Assembly (NCBI GenBank): GCA_905221115.1
Contig: CAJNBX010000003.1
Coordinates: 1-64,000, forward strand
DNA from: a bacterium
GTDB taxonomy: Bacteria; Bacillota; Bacilli; Lactobacillales; Streptococcaceae
Length of the DNA stretch: 64,000 bases
Direction: 5' to 3'
The number at the start of each line of letters is the position of its first letter. Within the stretch, counting starts at the first letter, position 1. The notes under the pieces were generated by a model that saw only the letters and a list, made by a program, of their open reading frames with translations, ran no database searches and had not been told where the DNA came from. This document shows, piece by piece, positions 1-10,213 of the stretch. Position numbers and translations under genes: made by a program.

Positions 1-68
1 CCGTACGGGATTCGAACCCGTGTTACCGCCGTGAAAAGGCGGTGTCTTAACCCCTTGACCAACGGACC
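1..68 (-). tRNA. tRNA-Glu (anticodon TTC), 3' end cut by window edge
   Basis: Read on the minus strand, the sequence starts GGTCCGTTGG and has a D arm, then an anticodon stem CCGCC/GGCGG closing a seven-base loop TTTTCAC with anticodon TTC, which decodes GAA/GAG. A T arm containing GGTTCGAATCC follows. The last few acceptor-stem bases and the discriminator lie beyond position 1, so the gene is partial only because of the window edge. Confidence 0.95.
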
Positions 69-129
69 AGAGTTGTTATTTTCAACTCTTACTATTATAC
101 CGACTTTTCAAACTTTGTCAACATCTTTT

Positions 130-1485
130 TTAAACTTTTTTTATTAATTTTACAACAGCTTCAGTTCGAGCTGTATGTGGGAACATATCGATCGACTGGA
201 TATAATGAAGATCATAGACTTCTACTAAGCGTACCAAATCACGAGCCAAGGTCGAAACATTACAAGAAATATAAACCATTTTTTCTGGTACATAAGCAAG
301 AATAGTATCTAATAACTTATCATCCAGACCTGTACGTGGTGGGTCCACAATCAGAGCATCTGCTCGGTAGCCTTCCTTGTACCAACGAGGAATAATCTCT
401 TCTGCCGTTCCAGCTTCATAATGAGTATTGTCAAATCCCATTCTTTTAGCATTTCGCTTGGCATCTTCAATGGCTTCTGGAATAATATCCATACCTCTTA
501 GTGTTTTAACTTTCTTTGCGAAGGCAAATCCAATCGTTCCAACTCCACAATAAGCGTCAATCAAATGGTCTTCTTTATCAACATCCAGCGCTTTTACCGC
601 CTCACTATAGAGGACTTCTGTTTGTTCAGGATTTAGTTGATAGAATGCTCGAGGGGATAGTGAAAATTCATAATCAAGAACACCTTCTTGAATACTCTCT
701 TGTCCCCAGATAATCTCTGTCTTTTCACCATAAATCTCACTGGTTTTAGCTGTATTTGTATTCACAGCTACTGTCATAACTTCTGGGAAATCTTTAACTA
801 AGTCTTTTACTAGTTGGGTTAAATTAAGCTGGCGGTTTGTAACAATAATAATCTGAACCTGCCCAGTCTTTCTTGCTCGTCGAACCATTATAGTTCTAAC
901 ACCTAGAACTTTTCTCTCATCCGTGATTGGAATTTGGTGAAAAGTAAGTAATTCTGCTAGACGATTAGCAATCACTTGGGTTTCCTTATCTTGCACTAGG
1001 CAGTCTTTCAACTCTACCAAATAATGAGAGTTCTGTGCATATAAGCCCGCCTTGACCTGATTTTTAAATTTTCGAGTCTGAAATTGTAACTTAGCACGGT
1101 AATATTTTGGTTCCTGCATACCGATAGTTGGGCGAATTTCATAATTTTCATATCCTGCAGGGGCAAATTTTTTCAGTGCTTGGTGAAGTAAGTCCGTCTT
1201 GAACTCCAGTTGTTTATCATAATGCAGGTGCATGATTTGGCAACCTCCGCATTCATTATAAATAGTACAAGCTGGCACAACTCGAAATTTAGACTTCTTG
1301 TTGACCTTTAGTAATTTTGCTTCAACAAAGTTGCGTTTAATAGAAGTAATCTGACAATAGATATCTTCTCCTTTTAGTGCTCCAGGTACAAAAACTAACG
1401 TTTTTTGGTAAAAGCCGATTCCCTCACCATTAATTCCCATGCGCTTGATTTTTAATGGTATTTTTTGTTTCACTTTCAGATTCAT
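130..1485 (-). CDS. rlmCD: 23S rRNA (uracil-5-)-methyltransferase, RlmCD/RumA family
   Basis: SAM-dependent enzyme of the TrmA/RumA family that makes 5-methyluridine in 23S rRNA. In pneumococci one such enzyme, RlmCD, handles two positions; which paralogue this is cannot be settled here. An N-terminal TRAM-type RNA-binding domain (about residues 1-62) is followed by iron-sulfur-type cysteines (C73, C79, C82 and a later Cys in LKDC), the SAM loop [16 protein letters not shown], and the nucleophile motif [12 protein letters not shown]. Full length at 451 residues. It is transcribed divergently from recX, with only 37 bases between the two start codons, so their promoters must overlap. Confidence 0.9.
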   Translation of the reverse strand: MNLKVKQKIPLKIKRMGINGEGIGFYQKTLVFVPGALKGEDIYCQITSIKRNFVEAKLLKVNKKSKFRVVPACTIYNECGGCQIMHLHYDKQLEFKTDLLHQALKKFAPAGYENYEIRPTIGMQEPKYYRAKLQFQTRKFKNQVKAGLYAQNSHYLVELKDCLVQDKETQVIANRLAELLTFHQIPITDERKVLGVRTIMVRRARKTGQVQIIIVTNRQLNLTQLVKDLVKDFPEVMTVAVNTNTAKTSEIYGEKTEIIWGQESIQEGVLDYEFSLSPRAFYQLNPEQTEVLYSEAVKALDVDKEDHLIDAYCGVGTIGFAFAKKVKTLRGMDIIPEAIEDAKRNAKRMGFDNTHYEAGTAEEIIPRWYKEGYRADALIVDPPRTGLDDKLLDTILAYVPEKMVYISCNVSTLARDLVRLVEVYDLHYIQSIDMFPHTARTEAVVKLIKKV

Positions 1486-1510
1486 ACCCCTATCTTATCA
1501 CATTTTGAGT

Positions 1511-1516
1511 TATAAT
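1511..1516 (+). promoter_or_regulatory. -10 element for recX, six bases before the start codon
   Basis: A perfect TATAAT sits with its last base six nucleotides before the recX ATG. Transcription would therefore start at or within a base or two of the start codon. No Shine-Dalgarno-like purine run is present between this box and the ATG. No convincing -35 is seen. Confidence 0.6.
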
Positions 1517-1522
1517 AGAACT

Positions 1523-2299
1523 ATGAAAATCACAAAACTTGAAAAGAAAAAAAGACTCTATCTGATGGAGCTTGATAATGACGACAAATGCTACATTACT
1601 GAAGATACGATTGTTCGTTTTATGTTATCAAGAGATAAGGTGATAAGTGAAGAAGAATTGAAAGAGATTCAGGACTTTGCCAAATTTTCTTACGGTAAGA
1701 ATCTGGCCCTCTACCATTTATCCTTTAAAGCACGTACCGAAAAAGAGGTCAGAGAATATCTGAAAAAATACGATATCGATGAAAACATCCTTTCTCAAGT
1801 CATTGCTAATCTTAAAGAAGATAAGTGGATTAATGATAGCCAGTACGCTTATGCTATCATCAATGCCAATCAACTTTCAGGAGACAAGGGGCTTTATGTA
1901 CTGACTCAGAAACTAACACAAAAAGGAATTTCAAAATCTACTATAGAAGAGATATTGAAAGAATTTGATTTTTCGGAAGTTGCTCAACGTGTAGCTAATA
2001 AACTATTGAAAAAATATGAAGGAAAACTTCCAACTCGCGCCTTGCAAGATAAGATTATCCAGAACTTGACCAAAAAGGGCTTCTCATACTCTGAAGCTAA
2101 AAGTGCCTTTGACGAATTGGATAGTCAAGTTGACCAAGAAACGACTCAGGAACTCATCTTCAAGGAACTTGATAAGCAATATGCTAAGTATGCCCGAAAA
2201 TATGAAGGATACGAACTTAAACAGCGTTTAACTCAAGTTTTAGCACGAAAAGGCTACGATTTTTCGGATATAGCAAGCGCTCTCAGAGAATATCTTTAA
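1523..2299 (+). CDS. recX: Recombination regulator RecX
   Basis: RecX binds RecA filaments and limits recombinase activity. The 258-residue product beginning [11 protein letters not shown] has the family's three-helix repeat units, for example [25 protein letters not shown] and the C-terminal [15 protein letters not shown]. An open frame extends upstream to 1439, but it would run through the divergent promoter region and into rlmCD. The ATG at 1523 gives the usual streptococcal length. The start lacks a ribosome-binding site and lies just after a TATAAT box, so the mRNA may be leaderless. RecX normally tempers RecA during repair and competence. Confidence 0.9.
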   Translation: MKITKLEKKKRLYLMELDNDDKCYITEDTIVRFMLSRDKVISEEELKEIQDFAKFSYGKNLALYHLSFKARTEKEVREYLKKYDIDENILSQVIANLKEDKWINDSQYAYAIINANQLSGDKGLYVLTQKLTQKGISKSTIEEILKEFDFSEVAQRVANKLLKKYEGKLPTRALQDKIIQNLTKKGFSYSEAKSAFDELDSQVDQETTQELIFKELDKQYAKYARKYEGYELKQRLTQVLARKGYDFSDIASALREYL

Positions 2300-2387
2300 T
2301 ATTTTCATGTAAAATTCACAGATTTTAGGCAATTTTATGGTACAATAGTAAACGATAAACTTATAAATTGTAGAAAGTTGGTTAGTT

Positions 2388-2921
2388 ATGAAACTTCCAA
2401 AAGAAGGCGACTTTATTACAATTCAAAGTTATAAGCATGATGGGAGTCTCCACCGAACTTGGCGGGACACCATGGTACTAAAAACAACAGAAAACGCCAT
2501 TATTGGTGTCAACGATCATACACTGGTTACCGAAAGTGATGGTCGTCGTTGGGTTACTCGAGAACCGGCTATTGTTTACTTTCACAAGAAATATTGGTTT
2601 AATATCATTGCCATGATTCGCGATAATGGAATTTCCTACTATTGCAATATGGCTAGCCCTTACTATCTGGATGAAGAAGCACTGAAGTATATTGATTACG
2701 ATTTGGATGTTAAAATTTTTACAGATGGGGAAAAACGTCTCTTGGACGTTGAGGAGTATGAGCGTCACAAACGCAAAATGAATTATTCTGATGACTTGGA
2801 CTATATTTTAAAAGAACATGTCAAAATTCTTGTTGATTGGATTAACAATGGACGAGGCCCTTTCTCAGAAGCCTATGTAAACATTTGGTACAAGCGCTAT
2901 GTAGAACTAAAGAATCGGTAA
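2388..2921 (+). CDS. ntdP: DUF402/UPF0374 family nucleoside tri/diphosphate phosphatase
   Basis: A 177-residue protein matching the DUF402 (UPF0374) family of Firmicutes, whose staphylococcal member hydrolyses nucleoside tri- and diphosphates. Visible family features are the N-terminal [13 protein letters not shown], the central [23 protein letters not shown] beta-rich segment, and the acidic DYDLDVKIF part that supplies metal ligands. Full length. It follows recX on the same strand after 88 bases containing an extended -10 (TGGTACAAT at 2338-2346), and ends just before a strong terminator. The cellular substrate in streptococci is not shown by the sequence. Confidence 0.85.
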   Translation: MKLPKEGDFITIQSYKHDGSLHRTWRDTMVLKTTENAIIGVNDHTLVTESDGRRWVTREPAIVYFHKKYWFNIIAMIRDNGISYYCNMASPYYLDEEALKYIDYDLDVKIFTDGEKRLLDVEEYERHKRKMNYSDDLDYILKEHVKILVDWINNGRGPFSEAYVNIWYKRYVELKNR

Positions 2922-2930
2922 AGTTGTCAA

Positions 2931-2960
2931 ACTGGGGTTAAGGCCCCGGTTTTTTATTTT
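2931..2960 (+). terminator. Terminator of the DUF402 gene
   Basis: A GC-rich hairpin (CTGGGG pairing with CCCCGG) is followed by TTTTTTATTTT on the plus strand, ten bases after the DUF402 stop codon. Confidence 0.85.
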
Positions 2961-2985
2961 AAAAACCCAGCTTTACAGCTGGGCT
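2961..2985 (-). terminator. Terminator of queH
   Basis: On the minus strand, GCCCAGC pairs with GCTGGG around a short loop and is followed by TTTTTAAAAT. It is placed back-to-back with the plus-strand terminator of the convergent gene. Confidence 0.85.
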
Positions 2986-2990
2986 TATCC

Positions 2991-3758
2991 TTATATATCT
3001 AATTTCGTAACAGTAAATTTGATATGGGAATAGTCTTTTTCAACATCCTTATCCAGCAAGAACGCTGTGGCGTCCTTCTTAACCTGAACCAGATCAATGT
3101 TCTGGGCTTGAGCTGCATAAACGCATCCGCAATAACATTGACGGTAGATGTCATACTCTTCACACATCTCTACTGAACGTTTGTAACCCTGATTTTTCTT
3201 GAAATCACTTGGAAGATAGTGGGTTGTGTAAATTTTTTGCACATCGATTCCGATGCTGTTGATGGTTTGAGAATTCTTATGAGGACTGATGGTCAAGGCT
3301 GAACCAAAGTAGTCAAAGCCCAAATCCATAGCCACTTGCGCTGTCTTATCCAGGCGGTAGTCAAAGCAAACCTTACAACGGTCGCCACCTTCAGGTTCTT
3401 CTTCTAGTCCTCTAACTAATTTTCGGTATTCATTTGGCTCGTAGGGAGCTTCTAGATACTGGACCGTATTTCCTGTACGCTCATTGAAATCACTGACAAA
3501 TTTCTTAGTAACATAGGCCCGCTTATGGTATTCTGCCTTGGGATGGATATTGGAATTGGCAAAATAGATGGTCACATCAGCGTATTTGGTCAAATATTCT
3601 AGGGTATAGGTACTGCAAGGGGCACAGCAAACATGCATGAGAATGGTTGGCCGTTGCTCATTTTTTCCCCATACTTGGACCATCTTCTGCATGACACGGT
3701 CATAATTAATCTTCTGATTGGGGGTCATCTTGCTCAGAATTTCTTCTACATCGATCAT
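2991..3758 (-). CDS. queH: Epoxyqueuosine reductase QueH
   Basis: QueH (DUF208) carries out the last step of queuosine synthesis in tRNA, reducing epoxyqueuosine to queuosine; it is unrelated in sequence to QueG. The 255-residue protein has the family's cysteine clusters: MHVCCAPCST near residues 42-50, GDRCKVCFDYRLDKTA in the middle and YCGCVYA near the end, consistent with an iron-sulfur/metal site. The start ATG at 3758 is preceded by GGAGAAGAAC. It is a single-gene unit with its own terminator, upstream of which lies groEL's terminator. Confidence 0.9.
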   Translation of the reverse strand: MIDVEEILSKMTPNQKINYDRVMQKMVQVWGKNEQRPTILMHVCCAPCSTYTLEYLTKYADVTIYFANSNIHPKAEYHKRAYVTKKFVSDFNERTGNTVQYLEAPYEPNEYRKLVRGLEEEPEGGDRCKVCFDYRLDKTAQVAMDLGFDYFGSALTISPHKNSQTINSIGIDVQKIYTTHYLPSDFKKNQGYKRSVEMCEEYDIYRQCYCGCVYAAQAQNIDLVQVKKDATAFLLDKDVEKDYSHIKFTVTKLDI

Positions 3759-3833
3759 GTTCTTCTCCTTTTTCTAGTCTTATTTTATCATATAAGTTAG
3801 GAGAGCTCAAATCAATTTAGAAATGAACATCAT

Positions 3834-3866
3834 AAAAAGGAGGGATAGGCATTCCCTCCTTTTGTG
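3834..3866 (-). terminator. Terminator of groESL (bidirectional shape)
   Basis: AAAAGGAGGGA pairs with TCCCTCCTTTT around a short loop, directly after the groEL stop. A- and T-rich flanks on both sides could allow function in either direction. Confidence 0.75.
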
Positions 3867-3881
3867 TTTTCTATAGAAAGC

Positions 3882-5519
<1,638 letters not shown>

Positions 5520-5804
5520 CTATTCTTCAATGATTGCCAAGATATTAGCTTCGCCTACGATGATGTACTTTTCATCGCCATCTTTGACATCAAGACCTGC
5601 GTGAGCTTCAACCAAGACACGGTCTCCAGCTTTAACACTTGGAGCAACCAAGTCACCGTTCAAGGTACGAACACCTTGTCCAGCAGCTACAACTTTGGCT
5701 GTTTTTGTTTTTTCTTGGGCTGAGCCTGCAAGGACAAAGCCTCCAACAGTTTGTTCTTTTTCTTCTACTTTTAAGACAACACGGTCTCCTAATGGTTTCA
5801 ACAT
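5520..5804 (-). CDS. groES: 10 kDa co-chaperonin GroES
   Basis: The seven-fold lid of the GroEL chamber. At 94 residues it is normal length. It opens [18 protein letters not shown] and has the mobile-loop region ([14 protein letters not shown]) and the C-terminal [15 protein letters not shown] strand. It is the first gene of the groESL operon, with a CIRCE operator 31 bases before its start codon and a sigma-A type promoter upstream of that. Confidence 0.98.
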   Translation of the reverse strand: MLKPLGDRVVLKVEEKEQTVGGFVLAGSAQEKTKTAKVVAAGQGVRTLNGDLVAPSVKAGDRVLVEAHAGLDVKDGDEKYIIVGEANILAIIEE

Positions 5805-5834
5805 CTGATTTCCTCCATGATGAACTACATATTA

Positions 5835-5861
5835 TTAGCACTCTTTATACCTGAGTGCTAA
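5835..5861. promoter_or_regulatory. CIRCE operator of groESL
   Basis: A perfect TTAGCACTC-N9-GAGTGCTAA inverted repeat lies in the groES leader, downstream of the promoter. This is the HrcA repressor site, and hrcA itself is at 60645-61679. Confidence 0.97.
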
Positions 5862-5872
5862 TTTATAGTTCT

Positions 5873-5900
5873 ATTGTATCACTTGGTCAGAAATAGTCAA
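5873..5900 (-). promoter_or_regulatory. groESL promoter
   Basis: On the minus strand, TTGACT (5895-5900) and TACAAT (5873-5878) are separated by 16 bases. The start would fall just upstream of, or within, the CIRCE element, so HrcA binding would block initiation or clearance. Confidence 0.7.
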
Positions 5901-6062
5901 GAAAAAAGTCTGACTTTCTGAGGATGAATAGATAAATTTCTTTATCCTAATTTTGCACTTTAATAATGTAGAATTTTAACCAACATGATTTATGGAATTA
6001 GCATTTTCGTTAATTCTTTTATAAAAAATACCGAAACTCTAAATCCTTATATTACGCATATA

Positions 6063-6096
6063 TAAAAAACAACGATTATAAACCGTTGCTTTTTTA
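6063..6096 (-). terminator. Terminator of the PTS operon
   Basis: On the minus strand, CAACG and CGTTG arms close an AT-rich loop and are followed by TTTTTTATA just after the IID stop codon. Confidence 0.7.
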
Positions 6097-6103
6097 CATA
6101 CTA

Positions 6104-6937
6104 TTAATATTTCAATCCTGGATTGAAAAATCCTAAGGCTACTCCCACAAGTGCAATAACTACCAATAATAGCATCACCCAATTTGGAGAAACTTTCTTT
6201 TTAGCCATCAGCCACCAACATAGAACAATAAAACCTGCTGTTAAAAGACCTGGATAAACACCATCAATCTTTTCTTGTAAGTTTAAAAATGTTTCTCCAT
6301 CTCCATTTTTCAGCTCTAGCGCCGTAGTGACAGATACCCAAGTTGCTGCAACAGCTCCTATGACCATACCACCAACAACACTAATTGATTTTCTTAGCGC
6401 CTGACCTTTAGGACCTACTAAAAATTCTACTGCTTTATCTCCAAGTTCATATCCTTTAAAATAAGCAAAACGCATTCCAAGATAGACTAATAGATTCCAT
6501 GCAATAATATAGAATATTGCACCAGAAATATTTCCTCCTTTAGAAAGACCTAGAGCTATCCCCAAAAGAACAGGAATTAATGTTCCTACAATAAGTGAAT
6601 CTCCAATACCTGCAATAGGCCCCATTAGACCAGCTCGCATTCCATTGATGGTCTCACTATCTACGGCATCTCCATTTGCACGCGCTTCTTCCAAACCAGC
6701 TGTTATCCCAACTACTAGAGAACCCAACTGCGGCTCAGTATTAAAGAATGCTGTGTATGTTTGCATAGCTTCTTTTTGCTCTTCCTTAGTATCATACATT
6801 TCTTCTACAATTGGAAGCATAGAAGTTAAATATCCAAAAGTTTGCATATGTTCTTGAGAAAAACATGTCAGATGTCCATAGAACCAGTGGTGAAATGATT
6901 TTGTCAATGTTTTTCTTGATATTTTTTTTCGACTCAT
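6104..6937 (-). CDS. levG: PTS mannose/fructose/sorbose-type IID component (LevG-like)
   Basis: A membrane component of a mannose-family phosphotransferase permease that, with IIC, carries sugar across the membrane. The 277-residue product begins MSRKKISRKTLTKSF. The ATG at 6937 is chosen because GAGGAGG precedes it; the longer frame would overlap IIC. Family marks are HHWFYGHLTCFSQEHMQTFGYL, the conserved GLMGPIAGIGDSLIVGTLIPVLLG segment and C-terminal hydrophobic helices (VMLLLVVIALVGVALGFFNPGL). It is the last gene of a IIA-IIB-IIC-IID operon, with a terminator directly after. In S. mutans a small levX follows this gene; none is present here. Confidence 0.88.
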   Translation of the reverse strand: MSRKKISRKTLTKSFHHWFYGHLTCFSQEHMQTFGYLTSMLPIVEEMYDTKEEQKEAMQTYTAFFNTEPQLGSLVVGITAGLEEARANGDAVDSETINGMRAGLMGPIAGIGDSLIVGTLIPVLLGIALGLSKGGNISGAIFYIIAWNLLVYLGMRFAYFKGYELGDKAVEFLVGPKGQALRKSISVVGGMVIGAVAATWVSVTTALELKNGDGETFLNLQEKIDGVYPGLLTAGFIVLCWWLMAKKKVSPNWVMLLLVVIALVGVALGFFNPGLKY

Positions 6938-6938
6938 T

Positions 6939-7781
6939 CTAAATATCCTCCTCTTCATCAAATCCCATATCACTGACAACTGCTGTCGTACGGGCAGATT
7001 TAATAACTTCTAATTCATAATAAATTACTGCAAAAATTAATGACACAACACCACTTGCTACTAAGTTCAAGCCTAAAGATTTTGCTAACGTGAACCCGAC
7101 AAAGAAAGGAATAAAGTCTGTTGTTTTTGTAACAATTTGTTTCAAAAGTATTGCAATACCCACACATGGAAGGAGTGCTCCTACAGTAAATAGAGACTTC
7201 ATTACAAAACCATCCATCGGAAGATATACTTTCATAAGATCAACCATATCTGGTCCAAATTTTGTAATAATCATTGTTGGTAAGAAAGAAAAGATAAAAT
7301 GTGAAATCCAAGGATATACCCAATCAACAGCATATAACTTCTTAAAATCACCTTTCTCTACAGCTTTCCATCCAATGTGTTGCCAAAGCAAATTCATAGT
7401 AGCTGTACCATAGAATAAAACAGTTCCAATTGTTCCAACCGCGGCTCCAATTGGCGCTGCTGCTGCAATCGCTACTTCACCTGAAATATTATTTGCATGA
7501 ACAAATAGGACAGATAACGGAATTCCGATATAAGAAATTGCCCGTACATCGGCAGATACAGTTCCACCAGGTGTCACTAAGGCAATATATAATACCTGTA
7601 AAGCCACACCAACGATTACCCCTGTTGTTATATCTCCTAATATTAAACCTACAATTAAACCACCAACTAATGGACGCCCCAAAGTATAGTTACCAATACT
7701 GGATCCCCCCATACCTGGCATCGATGCTAAACTTGCAAACAATCCTAAAAGAGCTGCTTGAATCCAAGAAATTTCCATCAT
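6939..7781 (-). CDS. levF: PTS mannose/fructose/sorbose-type IIC component (LevF-like)
   Basis: The polytopic channel subunit of a mannose-family PTS. It has 280 residues with many hydrophobic segments, opening with a helix at WIQAALLGLFASLASMPG. The family motif GRPLVGGLIVGLILGDITTG is followed by GVALQVLYIALVTPGGTVSADV. SD GGAGACAAA precedes the ATG at 7781. One base separates its stop from the IID start codon, so the two are translationally linked. It pairs with the IIB, IIA and IID products of the neighbouring genes. Confidence 0.9.
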   Translation of the reverse strand: MMEISWIQAALLGLFASLASMPGMGGSSIGNYTLGRPLVGGLIVGLILGDITTGVIVGVALQVLYIALVTPGGTVSADVRAISYIGIPLSVLFVHANNISGEVAIAAAAPIGAAVGTIGTVLFYGTATMNLLWQHIGWKAVEKGDFKKLYAVDWVYPWISHFIFSFLPTMIITKFGPDMVDLMKVYLPMDGFVMKSLFTVGALLPCVGIAILLKQIVTKTTDFIPFFVGFTLAKSLGLNLVASGVVSLIFAVIYYELEVIKSARTTAVVSDMGFDEEEDI

Positions 7782-7801
7782 TTTGTCTCCTTATTTCATT
7801 A

Positions 7802-8296
7802 TTAAAATCCAAATTTTGATTTAAAATCACTCCAATAGCCAATAGATACATCTGGTAATAATTGGAATCTAACTTTATATCCTGCTTTTTCAATTGCTTC
7901 TAGTGCAACTGCTTCCTCTTGAGTAATTGATTGATTATTTCCCAACTTGATAGCACCTGGTCTATCGTTAGCAGGTCCTACAATAATTTCTTTAACATCT
8001 CCTGGAATAAAGCCCTGGTCTACTAAAATTTCTTTCATATCAATTGGATTCTTAGTAATCAAAAAATATCTACTATCCGATTCTGTTACTTTAGATGATT
8101 TTTCTTTAAACGCTTCCTTTGTCCAAACAAATGTTTTTTTATCTGACGCACCTTTATATGCCTGAATTAAAACCTTATTAGATGCAGCAGCGTCATTTAC
8201 TGCAATTAATCCATCACATGGATGTTCTTTTGCCCATCTAGTGACTGTTTGTCCATGAATCATTCTATCGTCAATTCGTACAAATGTTACTACCAT
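7802..8296 (-). CDS. levE: PTS mannose/fructose/sorbose-type IIB component (LevE-like)
   Basis: A cytoplasmic subunit that accepts phosphate from IIA and passes it to the incoming sugar. The phosphorylated histidine is expected at His14 in the family motif RIDDRMIHGQTVTRW. At 164 residues it matches the family. The downstream segment PGDVKEIIVGPANDRPGA is also typical. It lies between IIA (26 bases upstream) and IIC (20 bases downstream) in one operon. The mannose, fructose and sorbose subfamilies cannot be separated from the sequence alone; the LevE call rests on the linked LevQRST-type regulators. Confidence 0.88.
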   Translation of the reverse strand: MVVTFVRIDDRMIHGQTVTRWAKEHPCDGLIAVNDAAASNKVLIQAYKGASDKKTFVWTKEAFKEKSSKVTESDSRYFLITKNPIDMKEILVDQGFIPGDVKEIIVGPANDRPGAIKLGNNQSITQEEAVALEAIEKAGYKVRFQLLPDVSIGYWSDFKSKFGF

Positions 8297-8322
8297 AATT
8301 TTTTATTCCTTTCCTTATACAA

Positions 8323-8760
8323 CTAAATATCGTCTTCTTCATTAAGATTATCATCCGATCCGACTTCAAATTCCTGTAGAGCTGAGGATGATTCGTTTAA
8401 TATCGTAGAAACAAGTTCACTTCCAGTCAGAATGTCTTTCATCACCACTGCTGTAAGTGCCATTGTTAAGTTCATGCCTCCCAAAATAGTTGCATTCTCT
8501 AATTTTCCAAATTCTTCTAATACTGTTGCAACAGTTGTTAAAGGACTTCCCCCAACAATATCTGCTAAAACAAGAACCGAATCATTTTCATCCAGAGACC
8601 CAATAACATTCTTGACCTCTACAGAAAAACCTGCAAGACTTTCTCCATCTTTTAAGCCAATCGCTATGACATCATCTACTTTATCCGAAGCAAACATAGA
8701 AAGAGATGATTTCAATCCCTCTGCGAGTCCTCCATGACTGACTAATATCAAATACTTCAT
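8323..8760 (-). CDS. levD: PTS mannose-family IIA component (LevD-like)
   Basis: This subunit takes phosphate from HPr. The N-terminal MKYLILVSHGGLAEG contains the expected active-site histidine (His9) of the EIIA-Man fold, and VLVLADIVGGSPLTTV matches the substrate-loop region of the family. It has 145 residues as a stand-alone IIA, whereas S. pneumoniae ManL is an IIAB fusion; this fits the LevDEFG type. First gene of the PTS operon. A 160-base intergenic region with three direct repeats lies between it and the regulator genes. Confidence 0.88.
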   Translation of the reverse strand: MKYLILVSHGGLAEGLKSSLSMFASDKVDDVIAIGLKDGESLAGFSVEVKNVIGSLDENDSVLVLADIVGGSPLTTVATVLEEFGKLENATILGGMNLTMALTAVVMKDILTGSELVSTILNESSSALQEFEVGSDDNLNEEDDI

Positions 8761-8813
8761 ATTTCCCTCCTTTTATTGATTTCATTCTATCATCCTTATC
8801 TTCACTTTATAAT

Positions 8814-8870
8814 TGTTAAATGTCACAAAAGTTTATTGATAAATGTCAATAAAAAAATGACAAATGTCAA
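8814..8870 (-). promoter_or_regulatory. Probable LevR operator: three direct repeats before levD
   Basis: Three 13-base repeats are read on the plus strand: TGTTAAATGTCAC (8814), TGATAAATGTCAA (8837) and TGACAAATGTCAA (8858), spaced 23 and 21 bases, about two helical turns. On the minus strand they lie upstream of a TATAAA box (complement around 8806-8811) that has no good -35. That is the layout of an activator-dependent promoter. The neighbouring response regulator is the obvious candidate binder (inference). Confidence 0.65.
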
Positions 8871-8920
8871 TAAAGACATCTGCCATGTTCGTATTATTTA
8901 AGAAATAATAATCTTGATAT

Positions 8921-10213
8921 CTATTTAAGGGTTCCTATATCTAGTTCTTTTTGTAACTTAATAAGACTACCTTCAATATCCGTGTTATTTTCATCCATAG
9001 ATAATGCTTCTAATCTTTCTTCTATTCCAACCAATGATTTTGAATCTATCCCTTTTGAAATAGTTGTAATTGAATTTTTCATTATATAATCCAGTGAAGT
9101 AGTCGTTAAGGCATTTTGACCAATCATTCCTTTCTTCATCAACTCTTCACTCTTCAAACTAGTTACTACCTCTGGTAATACTGAGCTTCCTTGACCCTTG
9201 TTAAATAAATTTTGTTGAATTTCACGATTATTTGTTAAAAATTCTATAAACGATACGGCAAGTTTTGAATTGCGAGCACGCGAAGAAACCACGTATAAGG
9301 AAGTATCTGTTACAGTCGAACGAATGTCTTCCTCAGTCGTTGGCAATGAAATACATGTCCAGTTAAAATTTGTATATTTGGCCACATGATAAGGAAAAGG
9401 TTTATATGTGCGATATTGTGCCAAACTCATTGGATAAAAGGCCACATGGCCTTCATCAAAATCTTTATAAGTTACTTTGTAGCGCCCGTTTAATTGATTC
9501 AATTCCCTTATATAGGATAAAGCATCCTTCATTTCTGACGAATCTATACGAGGAATACCACTCTCAGAAATAGTAACACCAAAGGCTGCTAGAGATTCTT
9601 TCCAACTATATCCTGTTATCCCAAATTGATCAACGATTCCATCTCCATCGGTATCTTTTGTAATTTTTTTACTAATCTCATATAGATCTTTCAGTGTCCA
9701 CCCTACTTTAGGAATTTCAATGCCCTCTCTTAAAAGTAAATCTTGATTTACACACATCAACATGGGATTGCTTTCATATGGAAGACCGTATAAATCATCT
9801 CCGTATTTTGCTGCCTGCAAAGATACATCATAGAAATTAGAGGCATCTTCTTGAGACAGATAGGAATTTAGGTTTTTTAAAATACCTTTTGATGCAAATA
9901 AAGATAATTGGTCGCTTGATAATAGAAATACATCCGGTTCAGAACCTTTTAAAATTTGACTTGAAATCCAATTAGAATACTCCTCCTTAGGAATACCTGA
10001 ATCATATACAATTTTAACCCCTGGATGAAGCTCTTCAAATTTCTTAATAGCCTCATCTAGTACGTAGCTGTTATTCCCTGTAGGAATTCCCCAACTAGAA
10101 TCAGAATAAAAACCCAGTCTAATAATCTTTATCTGCTTGTTTTCCCAAATAAGAAATAAACTCAAGCAACTTAGCACAAACAGTATCGCTAGAAACAATT
10201 GCTTTACTTTCAT
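8921..10213 (-). CDS. levT: Extracellular sugar-binding protein, LevT-like sensor component
   Basis: A 430-residue family 1 extracellular solute-binding protein. It is membrane-tethered through a hydrophobic N-terminus (LFLAILFVLSCLSLFLIW, possibly a lipobox around Cys16). It contains a calcium-loop-like DTDGDGIVDQFG, often seen in maltose-type binding proteins. No ABC permease genes are nearby; instead its start overlaps the response regulator stop by ATGA. This supports a sensing role as in S. mutans LevQRST, where two binding proteins feed a two-component system. Assignment of the T letter follows gene order and is tentative. Confidence 0.75.
   Translation of the reverse strand: MKVKQLFLAILFVLSCLSLFLIWENKQIKIIRLGFYSDSSWGIPTGNNSYVLDEAIKKFEELHPGVKIVYDSGIPKEEYSNWISSQILKGSEPDVFLLSSDQLSLFASKGILKNLNSYLSQEDASNFYDVSLQAAKYGDDLYGLPYESNPMLMCVNQDLLLREGIEIPKVGWTLKDLYEISKKITKDTDGDGIVDQFGITGYSWKESLAAFGVTISESGIPRIDSSEMKDALSYIRELNQLNGRYKVTYKDFDEGHVAFYPMSLAQYRTYKPFPYHVAKYTNFNWTCISLPTTEEDIRSTVTDTSLYVVSSRARNSKLAVSFIEFLTNNREIQQNLFNKGQGSSVLPEVVTSLKSEELMKKGMIGQNALTTTSLDYIMKNSITTISKGIDSKSLVGIEERLEALSMDENNTDIEGSLIKLQKELDIGTLK

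Noticed and set aside
1439..1522. Longer N-terminus for recX from an upstream ATG
   Set aside because: It would run through the divergent promoter and into rlmCD; the shorter form has the usual length.
8921..10213. Part of an ABC sugar importer
   Set aside because: No permease or ATPase genes in the cluster; the gene overlaps a response regulator, which points to sensing.
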